From: Paenibacillus turpanensis
GTDB taxonomy: Bacteria; Bacillota; Bacilli; Paenibacillales; YIM-B00363
Assembly (NCBI RefSeq): GCF_011421635.1
Contig: NZ_WTLI01000001.1
Span: 33,212 to 97,211 of the forward strand
Reading direction: 5' to 3'
Length of the DNA stretch: 64,000 nt
Of the stretch, positions 6,054 to 13,980 are shown piece by piece. The translations under genes and the position numbers were made by a program. Each line of letters begins with the position of its first letter. Position 1 is the stretch's first letter. The notes beneath the pieces are model-generated. The model searched no databases and was not told the origin of the DNA. It saw nothing but the letters and a program-made list of their open reading frames with translations.

Positions 6054-8216
6054 TCAGCTGCTCTTTATTTTTTGAATTTGTGCGGCGCACGCCTTAAATT
6101 CCGGCATCCGCGACATCGGATCAAGCGCAGGGATCGTCAGCAAATTAATCGAATCGTTATGACCGAAATGATAAGGTACGAACACCGTATCCTTTCGAAT
6201 CGCTTCGATCACCTTCACTTTCACGGCCATTTCGCCGCGGCGGGTAAACAGCCTCACCTGCTCGTCATGGGCAATGCCGTACTGCGCGGCCGTTTCGGGA
6301 TGAACCTCAACGTACGGCTCCGGGCACATCGCCTTCAAAAACGGCGTGCGGCGCGTTTGACTTCCGGACAGGTAGTGATATACAACGCGTCCGGTCGTTA
6401 AACGCAGCGGATACTGCTCGCACGGCTCTTCCGCCGGAGGACGGTATGGCAGCGCACAAATTTTCGCCTTGCCGTCCGGGTAATTAAACTTCTTATCGAG
6501 GAACATGTGCGGCGTTCCTTGATCCTCTTCACTGCGGCACGGCCAGAATACGCCGTTGTTTTGCTCGATCTTCTCCCAGGTTGCTCCCGTATAATCGGCA
6601 TAGCCGCCCTTTGTTGCTTCACGGAATTCATTATTGATATCGCGCGGCGTCTTCAAATGAGTAAAGTACTGCCCCCGTCCTAGACGCTCCGCAAGCTCGA
6701 TTTGAATCTTCCAGTCCGGCTTCGCTTCGCCAAGAGGCTCCTGCGCTTTGTTAATTTTAATAATTCGCCCTTCGAGGTTCGTGACCGTGCCCTCATCCTC
6801 CGACCATGTTGTCGTCGGCAGAACCACATCGGCAAATTCCGCCGATTCCGAAAGGAAAAAGTCTGCGCACACCATAAAATCGAGCCCTTTCAGCGCAGAG
6901 CGTACATGGTTCAAGTTCGGCGCCGAGACGGCCGGATTGGAGCAGAGCAGATACAAGGAGCGAATCGTTTTCTCCTTCATCTTGTCAAACATTTCGTAGG
7001 CGGAAACACCAACGCCCGGCATTTCCGAAGGCTCGATGCCCCACACCTTCGCTACGGCCTCCACATGCGCAGGATTGTCGATTTTACGGTAGCCCGGCAG
7101 CTGATCGCATTTTTGCCCATGCTCGCGACCGCCTTGCCCGTTTGCCTGTCCGGTGAAGGTGGCCACGCCCGCCTTCGGCCGTCCGATTTTGCCGGTCACC
7201 AGCGCCATGTTCATGTAGCCGGACACGTTGTCCGCGCCCTTATGCTGCTGCTCGATGCCGCGTGCGAACATCACGATGGCGTTCGGCGCTTTGCCGTACA
7301 GATGAGCGGCGCGCACCAGCTTCTCCGGCGCAACTCCCGTAATTTCGCTCGTATATTCTGGAGTAAATTGCTTCACAACCTCCAGCGTTTCGGCGAAGCC
7401 GTTGGTATGCTGCTCAATAAATTGTTGATTCGCATAGCCATATTCAATGAGTAAATTAACCATACAGTTGGCCAGCGCCAAATCAGTTCCCGGGCGCAAA
7501 TCCAAGTGCAGATCCGCTCGGCGGGCAATCGGCGTTTCACGCGGGTCGGCGACGATCAAGTAGCCGCCGCGCTCCTGCACCTCCCAGATGCGGAACATCG
7601 AGGTCGGATGGCATTCCGCCGTGTTGCTGCCTGCGATAAACAAGCAGTCCGTCTCATGCAGATCCGTCCACGGAAGCGTGGAGCCGCGGTCAATGCCGAA
7701 GCTGCGGATCATGCCGGCCGCTGCGCTGGACATACAGAAGCGTCCGTTATAGTCGATATATCTGGTTTGCAGCGCAACTCTTGCAAATTTCCCTGTTAAA
7801 TAGCATTTCTCGGTTGTCATCGATACGCCGCTAAACACGCCGATGCTGCTGTTTCCATACTGCAGCTGCAGCTGCCTCCATCTGCGGGCGATCAGGTCGT
7901 AAGCTTCCTCCCAGGTCGCCGGACGGAAGCCTTCCTTCGTCCCCTTTAAGGAAGCATCCTCACGAATTAGCGGTGTAAGCAGCCGGTCAGGGTGATTCAC
8001 CGTTTGATATGCGGTGACACCCTTCGGGCACATTTTGCCGAGCGTAACCGGCCAGTCGTAACGGGGCTCAACCCCGATAATCTTATTCGTCTTTGTGTTG
8101 ACCCGAAGCTTCATCCCGCACTGCATGCCGCAGTAGCAGCAATGGGTGGACACCAAGTTTTCATCGGGATGGATGACGTTTTGTATTTTTTTCACGGCTG
8201 TATTATCCCTTTGCAT
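6054..8216 (-). CDS. Nas/NarB-type molybdopterin oxidoreductase (probable nitrate reductase)
   Basis: 720-residue catalytic subunit of the DMSO-reductase family. The N-terminal [4Fe-4S] site is C26-x2-C29-x3-C33...C63 with the conserved Lys just after C63 (CPKG). The Mo ligand is Cys161 in YNGRFCMSS, matching the NARLCMAS motif of Nap/Nas nitrate reductases rather than the Asp of NarG or the selenocysteine of formate dehydrogenases. There is no Tat signal, so it is cytosolic. It lacks the C-terminal [2Fe-2S] extension of some Nas enzymes. Start 8216 has AAGGAGG nine bases upstream and overlaps the anchor gene by 14 bases. Neighbouring narK argues for nitrate as substrate; formate, chlorate or another oxyanion cannot be excluded. 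Confidence 0.85.
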   Translation of the reverse strand: MQRDNTAVKKIQNVIHPDENLVSTHCCYCGMQCGMKLRVNTKTNKIIGVEPRYDWPVTLGKMCPKGVTAYQTVNHPDRLLTPLIREDASLKGTKEGFRPATWEEAYDLIARRWRQLQLQYGNSSIGVFSGVSMTTEKCYLTGKFARVALQTRYIDYNGRFCMSSAAAGMIRSFGIDRGSTLPWTDLHETDCLFIAGSNTAECHPTSMFRIWEVQERGGYLIVADPRETPIARRADLHLDLRPGTDLALANCMVNLLIEYGYANQQFIEQHTNGFAETLEVVKQFTPEYTSEITGVAPEKLVRAAHLYGKAPNAIVMFARGIEQQHKGADNVSGYMNMALVTGKIGRPKAGVATFTGQANGQGGREHGQKCDQLPGYRKIDNPAHVEAVAKVWGIEPSEMPGVGVSAYEMFDKMKEKTIRSLYLLCSNPAVSAPNLNHVRSALKGLDFMVCADFFLSESAEFADVVLPTTTWSEDEGTVTNLEGRIIKINKAQEPLGEAKPDWKIQIELAERLGRGQYFTHLKTPRDINNEFREATKGGYADYTGATWEKIEQNNGVFWPCRSEEDQGTPHMFLDKKFNYPDGKAKICALPYRPPAEEPCEQYPLRLTTGRVVYHYLSGSQTRRTPFLKAMCPEPYVEVHPETAAQYGIAHDEQVRLFTRRGEMAVKVKVIEAIRKDTVFVPYHFGHNDSINLLTIPALDPMSRMPEFKACAAQIQKIKSS

Positions 8217-9294
8217 CCTGGTTCGCCTCCTTGGCTTTAATCGTGTGTGTCGGAATTCCGCTAAACCGTCCGATTCGGAATTTCCGGCGGCAGGACGGGC
8301 ACAGCTCGGCAAGATGATAGCCTTCCTGCGTCTTGAAGTTGATTTCGTTCTGCTTCAGCACCTCGATAACATCATTCGACTGCTCCAGCGAAATAAATTC
8401 GGTGCCGCAAGCCTGGCATGGCTTCATCGCCTGTGCACTGTAATGCTCGCGGTAATTTTTGACGAATACGCCAAGCGGGCGCATCGGAATATGAGCAAGC
8501 TTGCCGAACGGCAAATAAATCAGCGTTACGATGACGGAAAACTGATGGATCAAGGACAGCTCCGGATGCAGGAAGCCGTGCATCACAAGATTGCTGAAGG
8601 TAAGCAGCAGCCCGGTCACACTCACAAAAAGCAGCATGTACAGCGGCATAAAATCGTACATAAACGTTTGTTCCGCTCTCGCCTGCATGTTCTTCACCCG
8701 TCGGTAAAGCGCCATGCACACACCTGCAATGACCATGAAGGCCGTAATATTCAGCGCATTATAAAACAGGTAAGCGATGAAGCCGTCTGCACGCACGGTC
8801 ATCAAATTCATGCCCATACCGACCACGTTGTACATGCCGTTGTCGTCCATCGTGAAGTACATCCATCCGAACACAAGCGGGAAGGTGACGAAACACGACA
8901 GCATACAGCCCCACCCGATCAAAAAATGCTGCAGCCAACGGTACGGCGCACGATTCCAAATGAAACGGTACAGCACCAAATTATCGGCCGAATTTACTGC
9001 GGTTTTGGAAGCTTTCCCTTGGAACAGCAGCTTCCAGCCCTTAGCGATAAACACCTTCGCCGGCGGCCGCTCGCTCCAAGCGAGAAAGCGGTAAAACAAC
9101 CCGCCTAAAAAGACAATCGTTCCGACCATATAGCCGTAAAGATTTAAATCGATATGGGTGAACATCCGGGTTCCGATCAGAGACAAGAGGAACAAAATCA
9201 AAACTGAGAAAAACATGTTTCTAGCAAACTTAGAGGCAAATGCTCTATCGATTGATGCTTTGTTGTAGCTTCCTGCAGCCGTCTGCGGCTTCAT
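8203..9294 (-). CDS. NarI/DsrM-like membrane anchor with C-terminal zinc ribbon
   Basis: 363-residue membrane protein with about six hydrophobic helices (roughly residues 27-46, 53-70, 122-146, 172-195, 212-236, 248-266). Candidate haem ligands sit where NarI-like anchors have them: His123 in WLQHFLIGWG, His250 and His268 in the HQFSVIV...KLAHIP stretch. The last 75 residues are soluble and hold two CxxC knuckles, C293-x2-C296 and C332-x2-C335, likely a zinc ribbon. It would oxidise quinol and pass electrons to the ferredoxin and molybdoenzyme. The zinc ribbon fused to such an anchor is unusual. AAGGAGG precedes ATG 9294. Confidence 0.8.
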   Translation of the reverse strand: MKPQTAAGSYNKASIDRAFASKFARNMFFSVLILFLLSLIGTRMFTHIDLNLYGYMVGTIVFLGGLFYRFLAWSERPPAKVFIAKGWKLLFQGKASKTAVNSADNLVLYRFIWNRAPYRWLQHFLIGWGCMLSCFVTFPLVFGWMYFTMDDNGMYNVVGMGMNLMTVRADGFIAYLFYNALNITAFMVIAGVCMALYRRVKNMQARAEQTFMYDFMPLYMLLFVSVTGLLLTFSNLVMHGFLHPELSLIHQFSVIVTLIYLPFGKLAHIPMRPLGVFVKNYREHYSAQAMKPCQACGTEFISLEQSNDVIEVLKQNEINFKTQEGYHLAELCPSCRRKFRIGRFSGIPTHTIKAKEANQDAKG

Positions 9295-9365
9295 GTTTAT
9301 TCCTCCTTGCTTCGTTTGGTCGAGCTTCTTGTTCTTAATAGTAAGGGCTAGCCGGGAAACAAACC

Positions 9366-9405
9366 ATCAGGGTTTCCCCCGAAACTTGCCGGGAAAAACC
9401 CTGAT
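9366..9405 (-). terminator. strong hairpin between narK and the reductase genes
   Basis: Ten-base perfect stem ATCAGGGTTT/AAACCCTGAT with an additional GC-rich inner stem. The leftward strand lacks a proper T-run after it, so it may be a partial terminator or an mRNA-stabilising or processing element that lowers or separates expression of the reductase genes from scdA-narK. Confidence 0.5.
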
Positions 9406-9428
9406 CTTGTTTCAGACAATTCATCAGC

Positions 9429-10778
9429 TTAACATTTCACTTCCGCGTTCTTCCGGAAATAGAACCAATAGGTAATCACCAAGCAGGTGACATAATAAGC
9501 AAGGAAAGCGTACAGCGCTGCGTCCGGCGCACCGGTTTTGTCGATCGCAAGACCGAACGCCTTCGGAATAAAGAACGCCCCGTAAGCACCGATCGCCGAA
9601 GTGAAGCCGATAACAGCCGCCGCTTCCTTTTGCTTGAAAATGACCGGAATCATGCGGAACGTCGAGCCGTTTGCAATCCCCGTTGTAATGAACAGCAGCA
9701 GGAACATGAGCAGGAAGCCGGTAAAATGGTGTACGCTTAGGAAATAGATAACCCCCACCGTTGCGCCCAGCATCACAATAATGTCCCAGAACGTAACCTT
9801 CGCGCCGCCGAGCTTATCGGACAGCCAGCCGCCCACCGGACGGATCAGCGCCCCGAGCAACGGACCAATGAAGGCGTACGTCAGCGGGTTGATGCCTTCA
9901 AATGATGTCTTTATAAGAAGCGGGAATGCCGCGGAATACCCGATAAACGATCCGAAGCACATCGTGTACAGCCAGCTCATAATCCATGTATGTTTGTTTT
10001 TGAATACTACTGCCTGCTCACGGAAGGAGGACTTGGCGGAAGCCAAATTGTTCATGCCGAAATAAGCGACAATACAAGTCAAAATAATCGGAACAACCCA
10101 GATAAAAGCCGCATTTTGCAGCCACTGCTGCTGCTCCGCCCCGTTTTTCGTTAAAATTTGCGCCGAGCCTCCGAGCGAGCCGAACACGCCAAACGTTACG
10201 ATAACCGGCGTCAAGAACTGGACAACACTGACGCCAAGATTGCCTAAACCCGCATTCATGCCAAGCGCGGTGCCCTTCACCTTCTTCGGGTAGAAGAAAC
10301 TGATGTTCGCGCTTGAAGAAGCGAAATTACCGCCGCCGAAGCCGCAAAGCGCAGCGAGGATCACCATAACGTAGTAAGGCGTTTCAGGGTTTTGCACGGC
10401 GAAGCCGATACCAATCGCTGGGATGAGCAGCGACGCGGTAGATAAAATTGTAAAGTTTCGTCCGCCGACAATCGGCACGAGAAAGGTGTAAAAGATGCGC
10501 AATGTCGCGCCGGTTAGCCCCGGCAGAGCGGCCAAGGTAAACAGCTGGTCCGGCGAAAACTGGAAGCCGACGCTGTTCAAATTTACCGCTACCACCGACC
10601 AGAGCTGCCATACGCAGAAAGCTAAGAGCAGCGCCGGGATCGAAATCCAAAGGTTGCGCGTCGCAATACGCTTGCCCGTAGACTCCCAAAATGCTTCATT
10701 TTCCGGATCCCACTGCTGAATCGTTGCCGGCACCTTCTCCGGCTGCTTGGGAATTCGCTGCTTTATTGTGGTTTGCAT
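9429..10778 (-). CDS. narK: nitrate/nitrite transporter, MFS
   Basis: 449-residue 12-helix major-facilitator protein of the nitrate/nitrite porter family. The nitrate signature is clear in GGGNFASSSANISFFYP followed by the MFS loop KKVKGTALGMNAGLGN, and a second Gly-rich signature lies in the C-terminal half (FITTGIANGSTFRMIPVIF). It exchanges or imports nitrate and exports nitrite. ATG 10778 follows GGGGGGA seven bases upstream; a TTG at 10784 is the alternative. It overlaps the scdA end by 16 bases, so the two are coupled. Confidence 0.93.
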   Translation of the reverse strand: MQTTIKQRIPKQPEKVPATIQQWDPENEAFWESTGKRIATRNLWISIPALLLAFCVWQLWSVVAVNLNSVGFQFSPDQLFTLAALPGLTGATLRIFYTFLVPIVGGRNFTILSTASLLIPAIGIGFAVQNPETPYYVMVILAALCGFGGGNFASSSANISFFYPKKVKGTALGMNAGLGNLGVSVVQFLTPVIVTFGVFGSLGGSAQILTKNGAEQQQWLQNAAFIWVVPIILTCIVAYFGMNNLASAKSSFREQAVVFKNKHTWIMSWLYTMCFGSFIGYSAAFPLLIKTSFEGINPLTYAFIGPLLGALIRPVGGWLSDKLGGAKVTFWDIIVMLGATVGVIYFLSVHHFTGFLLMFLLLFITTGIANGSTFRMIPVIFKQKEAAAVIGFTSAIGAYGAFFIPKAFGLAIDKTGAPDAALYAFLAYYVTCLVITYWFYFRKNAEVKC

Positions 10779-11506
10779 GCGCAATCCCCCCCGTTTTCGT
10801 TTAAGTACGCCTCGATTCTCGGGAATAAAATGTTGTTTTCCAAATGGATGTGGTCAAACATATCCGCTTCCAGCTCCTGAAGCTTCTGGAACGTGATCCG
10901 GTACGTGGTGCAAGCTCCTGCCGGCAGCTCAAATTGATTTGTCGTTTCGCGAATTTGCTTCAGCAGCTCGCCGACCCCGTTATGATCGTGGACGAGGCCT
11001 CCGATGGCGTGAACCGCTTTTTGCAGCGCCGCTCTATCATTTGTTCCTTCCGCCTGCTTAACGAGCGGGAACAGCACCTGCTCCTCCTCCGCCAAATGCA
11101 GCTCGATTTCCAGCTTCAGCTGGTGGTACAAGCGATGAAGCGGTTTCAACACATCCGGCTGATGTTCCCCGTGTACGCGCATTACCTTCGTTACAAATTC
11201 GCTTAATACCGGAAGCTCCTTCACTAGAAAAGCATGATGCTTCGTGGAAATGTGATCGACCAATTCGCCCATCGTTACCACTCGCCAGTCAACCGTCGCT
11301 GCCGCTCTTGCATCGGACTGCTGCTTCGCATCATTCAAACGCTGGATGACCACCTCGCGCTTTAGTCCTTTTAACGCAATGGCTTCCTCTAATGGCTTAT
11401 GGCCACCGCAGCAAAAATCAATCTGAAATTCCTTAAATATATTGCTCGCTCCCGGAAAATCGGCAACAATCGCTCCTACCGTTTCTGCTCCGCTGTATGC
11501 TCCCAT
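10763..11506 (-). CDS. scdA: iron-sulfur cluster repair di-iron protein (RIC)
   Basis: 247-residue ScdA/YtfE-type protein that restores Fe-S clusters damaged by nitric oxide or peroxide. The N-terminal DUF542 part has the family hallmark DFCCGGHKPLEEA, and the C-terminal hemerythrin-like domain supplies the di-iron ligands (HISTKHH, HGEHQPD, ELHLAEEEQ, HDHNGVGE, HIHLENN). First gene of the leftward unit, directly behind an Fnr-type promoter; protection against NO made during nitrite metabolism fits this place. ATG 11506 has AGGAGG eight bases upstream; the GTG at 11512 would leave only two. Confidence 0.92.
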   Translation of the reverse strand: MGAYSGAETVGAIVADFPGASNIFKEFQIDFCCGGHKPLEEAIALKGLKREVVIQRLNDAKQQSDARAAATVDWRVVTMGELVDHISTKHHAFLVKELPVLSEFVTKVMRVHGEHQPDVLKPLHRLYHQLKLEIELHLAEEEQVLFPLVKQAEGTNDRAALQKAVHAIGGLVHDHNGVGELLKQIRETTNQFELPAGACTTYRITFQKLQELEADMFDHIHLENNILFPRIEAYLNENGGDCACKPQ

Positions 11507-11542
11507 TTTCACAGCCTCCTCTATCCGTTAAGTTCTTCATTC

Positions 11543-11586
11543 ATTGTAGATAAAGATGGCTTGTGTCCGATGTGATGGTCATCACC
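11543..11586 (-). promoter_or_regulatory. leftward Fnr-type promoter (scdA-narK-reductase unit)
   Basis: Fnr-type box TGTGA-N6-TCACC at 11571-11586 and a TACAAT -10 on the minus strand at 11548-11543. With transcription starting near 11536 the box centre falls at about -42.5, near the class II activator position. Leader to scdA would be about 30 bases. Confidence 0.6.
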
Positions 11587-11593
11587 TGTCAGG

Positions 11594-11609
11594 TGTGAAC
11601 AATATCACA
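11594..11609. promoter_or_regulatory. central Fnr-type box, perfect consensus
   Basis: TGTGA-N6-TCACA, a full match to the Bacillus Fnr/Crp-family consensus. It lies about 65 bases upstream of both predicted transcription starts (centre about -65.5 leftward, -68.5 rightward), so it could strengthen both divergent promoters or coordinate them. Confidence 0.65.
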
Positions 11610-11620
11610 CGAAAAACCGT

Positions 11621-11663
11621 TGTGATGCGCATCACTTTCTTGCCTATAAAGCGGCTTTATAAT
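11621..11663 (+). promoter_or_regulatory. rightward Fnr-type promoter (DUF2249 unit)
   Basis: Fnr-type box TGTGA-N6-TCACT at 11621-11636 and a perfect TATAAT -10 at 11658-11663 without a good -35. Expected start about 11670 puts the box centre at exactly -41.5, the class II activator position. Confidence 0.68.
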
Positions 11664-11722
11664 CAGCGTATCGAACTGAAAATCATTCTCACCAACTATT
11701 CATCATTGGAGGCTGATTCATC

Positions 11723-12262
11723 ATGGCAAAAACAATTGAATTCGACGCACGTCCTTATCTGAAAAAGAAGCTTGAGCCTTTTCAGCTCATTATGGAGAAG
11801 GTCAAGGAGCTGACACCAGAGGACACCTTCCTTCTCCACGCCCCCTTTCGCCCGACTCCTCTGCTCGCTCTAATGAAAACGAAGGGATATGTAAACCGTG
11901 TGGATCAAATCTCGTCCGATCATTGGGCGGTAACCTTTGTACCGAAACAGCGGCGGGCGGAGTTAGAAAAGGAAGCGGCATCGATTGAAGGATGCACCGG
12001 CGAGCCTTCAGTGGATACGGATGCTGCCGAATGTGCTGGCGGGGTTGGCCTTGTCGTCTTGGATAACCGGGGGCTGCAGCCGCCCGCTCCGATGGTACGG
12101 ACGCTAAAGACTCTAGAGGAGCTCCAGCCGGGAGCTATGGTCCAAATTCATAATGACCGCGTCCCGGCATTTCTGATCGAGGAACTAAATACATTGGGCT
12201 ATTCCTACAGCATTGAAGAGCAAGAGGATGGTTCCGCGAAGGTGACGATTACGAAATCGTAA
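11723..12262 (+). CDS. tandem DUF2249 (TusA-like) protein
   Basis: 179-residue protein with two copies of the DUF2249/TusA-like fold: residues about 5-75 (FDARPYLKKKLEPFQLIM ... LLHAPFRPTPLLALMKTKGY) and about 110-178 (LDNRGLQPPAPMVRTLKT ... IHNDRVPAFLIEELNTLGY). The linker carries two cysteines (C92, C101). The Cys-Pro active site of true TusA sulfur carriers is missing, as is usual for DUF2249. These domains recur with hemerythrin-like and NO/nitrite genes; biochemical role is not settled. First gene of the rightward Fnr-type unit. Confidence 0.8.
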   Translation: MAKTIEFDARPYLKKKLEPFQLIMEKVKELTPEDTFLLHAPFRPTPLLALMKTKGYVNRVDQISSDHWAVTFVPKQRRAELEKEAASIEGCTGEPSVDTDAAECAGGVGLVVLDNRGLQPPAPMVRTLKTLEELQPGAMVQIHNDRVPAFLIEELNTLGYSYSIEEQEDGSAKVTITKS

Positions 12263-12277
12263 AGGGGGTGTATTTCC

Positions 12278-13507
12278 ATGTTCAGGCTGCCGCTATGCTT
12301 TATTGCCACCGGAATAGCCGGTTTCCTGCTTCATCAAGCCGTATCGTTCTTCACCTTGTCCTCGTGGCTCGTAAACCATCCGCGCAGTCCGGAAACATGG
12401 ACTCAGGCGCACCTTCTTATCTTAGGCTGGGCCACAATGATTGCGATGGGCGCGGTTTATCAGCTGCTGCATGTCGTCCTGCAGCGCCATGTATTCAGCG
12501 AGCGCCTCGGCTTCGTCCATTATGCGCTGTTCACTTTAGGTACTGCCGGCATGCTCATCAACTATCGACTGGGTGCTGTCATGCCATTGGCATTTTTCGC
12601 GTCGTTAACCTTTAGCGGCATTATGGTTTTTGCCGTGAATATCGGGATAACCCTGCTTCGTGCACGGCTGTGGAATTCCGTGACGATCAGCGCATGCGGA
12701 GCGGTGCTCTGTCTTGTCCTTACCGGGGCAACTGGGCTCGCTATGGGATTAAATCTGGCCTTTACGTGGGCACCTGACTATCATTCAGCACTGTTTGGCG
12801 CGCATCTGTGGCTTGGCATGGTGGGCTGGTTCGGGCTGCTGATTACCGGCTTCAGCTACAAAATGCTCCCCATGTTTTATTTGTCCCACGGGTACCCCGT
12901 TCGCTTCGAAATCGCAGCGACGTCGCTATGGTTCGCTGCTGTTGTAGCCGGCGCTGCCGGAAACCTGCTTCAGCTTTCTCGGTATGTACAAAGCGCTGCA
13001 TTATTGCTGCTTACCGTGTCTCTGCTCTGCTACCTCGCCCATATGCGCCTTATTTATAAGAGGAAGCATAAGTTTCCCGGCTCCGGTATCGCGTTCACGA
13101 TCGCAAGCGCAGCCTGTTTGGCCTTCGGCGCGGCAGTCTGGACCGGATGGAGCTTTTATGCTCCGGAGGCGGCCGTATCCCCTGAAGGGATGCTGGCTGC
13201 AGGATGGTTTTATTTATGGGGCTGGGTTGGTTTTACGATCCTTGGCTACATGTCAAAAATCGTGCCTTTTCTTTGGTGGACGCGAAAATACGGAAATCTC
13301 GTAGGAAAGCAGAAAACTCCCTCGATGGCCGATTTACTAAATGACAGGCATGTGAAGCACAGCTTAATCGCAATCGCCGGGGCGCTAATCGTCGCGCTTG
13401 CGGGGCTTGTCGGCGAATGGCCTGCCGTCTCAGCCTTGGGAGGAACACTTCTCGCAGCGGGATGCTTCGTATATATGACGCTCATCGTGAACGTATTTCG
13501 TAAATAA
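12278..13507 (+). CDS. 12-helix His-rich membrane protein (NnrS/haem-copper-oxidase-like)
   Basis: 409-residue polytopic membrane protein with about twelve helices. Histidines fall within or at the ends of helices: His45 and His65 (TQAHLLILGWATM, QLLHVVLQRH), His81, His169/His176 (YHSALFGAHLWLGMVGW) and His204 (YLSHGYP). Such spacing recalls NnrS-type and subunit-I-like haem proteins linked to nitric oxide metabolism, but I cannot place it in a named family from sequence alone. It is 15 bases after the DUF2249 gene with a GGGGGTG ribosome-binding site, and shares its Fnr-type promoter. Confidence 0.7.
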   Translation: MFRLPLCFIATGIAGFLLHQAVSFFTLSSWLVNHPRSPETWTQAHLLILGWATMIAMGAVYQLLHVVLQRHVFSERLGFVHYALFTLGTAGMLINYRLGAVMPLAFFASLTFSGIMVFAVNIGITLLRARLWNSVTISACGAVLCLVLTGATGLAMGLNLAFTWAPDYHSALFGAHLWLGMVGWFGLLITGFSYKMLPMFYLSHGYPVRFEIAATSLWFAAVVAGAAGNLLQLSRYVQSAALLLLTVSLLCYLAHMRLIYKRKHKFPGSGIAFTIASAACLAFGAAVWTGWSFYAPEAAVSPEGMLAAGWFYLWGWVGFTILGYMSKIVPFLWWTRKYGNLVGKQKTPSMADLLNDRHVKHSLIAIAGALIVALAGLVGEWPAVSALGGTLLAAGCFVYMTLIVNVFRK

Positions 13508-13525
13508 CGGAAGGAGTAGATTACA

Positions 13526-13828
13526 ATGAAAACATGGACGGTAGAGCAAATTCAGGAGCTGCTTAAGCAGGTCATCGACCCGGAGCTAGGCATCAATATT
13601 GTCGATCTCGGCTTACTATACGGCATCGAAGTAAACGAAACGGATATCAATGTTACGATGACGTTAACTACGCCGGGCTGCCCGCTCCACGATACAATCT
13701 CTGGCGGTGTAGAACAGCTGTTAAAGCTTCAGGAAGGAATTCAATCGGTGCAGGTCGAAGTGGTCTGGCGGCCTGCATGGACGCCGGAACGGATGACCCC
13801 GGCTGCAAAGAAGCGGCTGCAGTGGTAA
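13526..13828 (+). CDS. SufT/MIP18-family (DUF59) protein
   Basis: 100-residue protein with the MIP18/DUF59 core: VIDPELGINIVDLGLLY near residues 16-32 and TLTTPGCPLHDTI near 52-65, with the single conserved cysteine in GCPLHD. Relatives (SufT, PaaD) help insert or transfer Fe-S clusters to target proteins. It sits 18 bases after the membrane protein gene, third gene of the Fnr-type unit; cluster delivery or repair for the Fe-S-rich reductase encoded on the other strand is a reasonable inference. Confidence 0.85.
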   Translation: MKTWTVEQIQELLKQVIDPELGINIVDLGLLYGIEVNETDINVTMTLTTPGCPLHDTISGGVEQLLKLQEGIQSVQVEVVWRPAWTPERMTPAAKKRLQW

Positions 13829-13929
13829 CGAGGAGCCTTGGACAAAAACTGCGCCCATTCTACAAAAATGCGCTGCGGAAGGCGAATTATGCGGTTTCCC
13901 AGGAAATTGAAAAGCCGTATGGAAGAAAA

Positions 13930-13965
13930 AAAAGACGATCGCCGTTATCCAGCGCATCGTCTTTT
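13930..13965. terminator. bidirectional terminator
   Basis: Perfect 10-bp stem AAAAGACGAT/ATCGTCTTTT with a T-run on the rightward strand and A-run before it. Ends the DUF2249 unit rightward and the LysM-CAP gene leftward (genes are convergent). Confidence 0.8.
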
Positions 13966-13980
13966 TCGATTTGGGGAATG

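Noticed and set aside
8146..9108. Rightward 320-codon frame opposite the membrane anchor gene
   Set aside because: Shadow of a real coding region; His/Arg-rich translation without family match.
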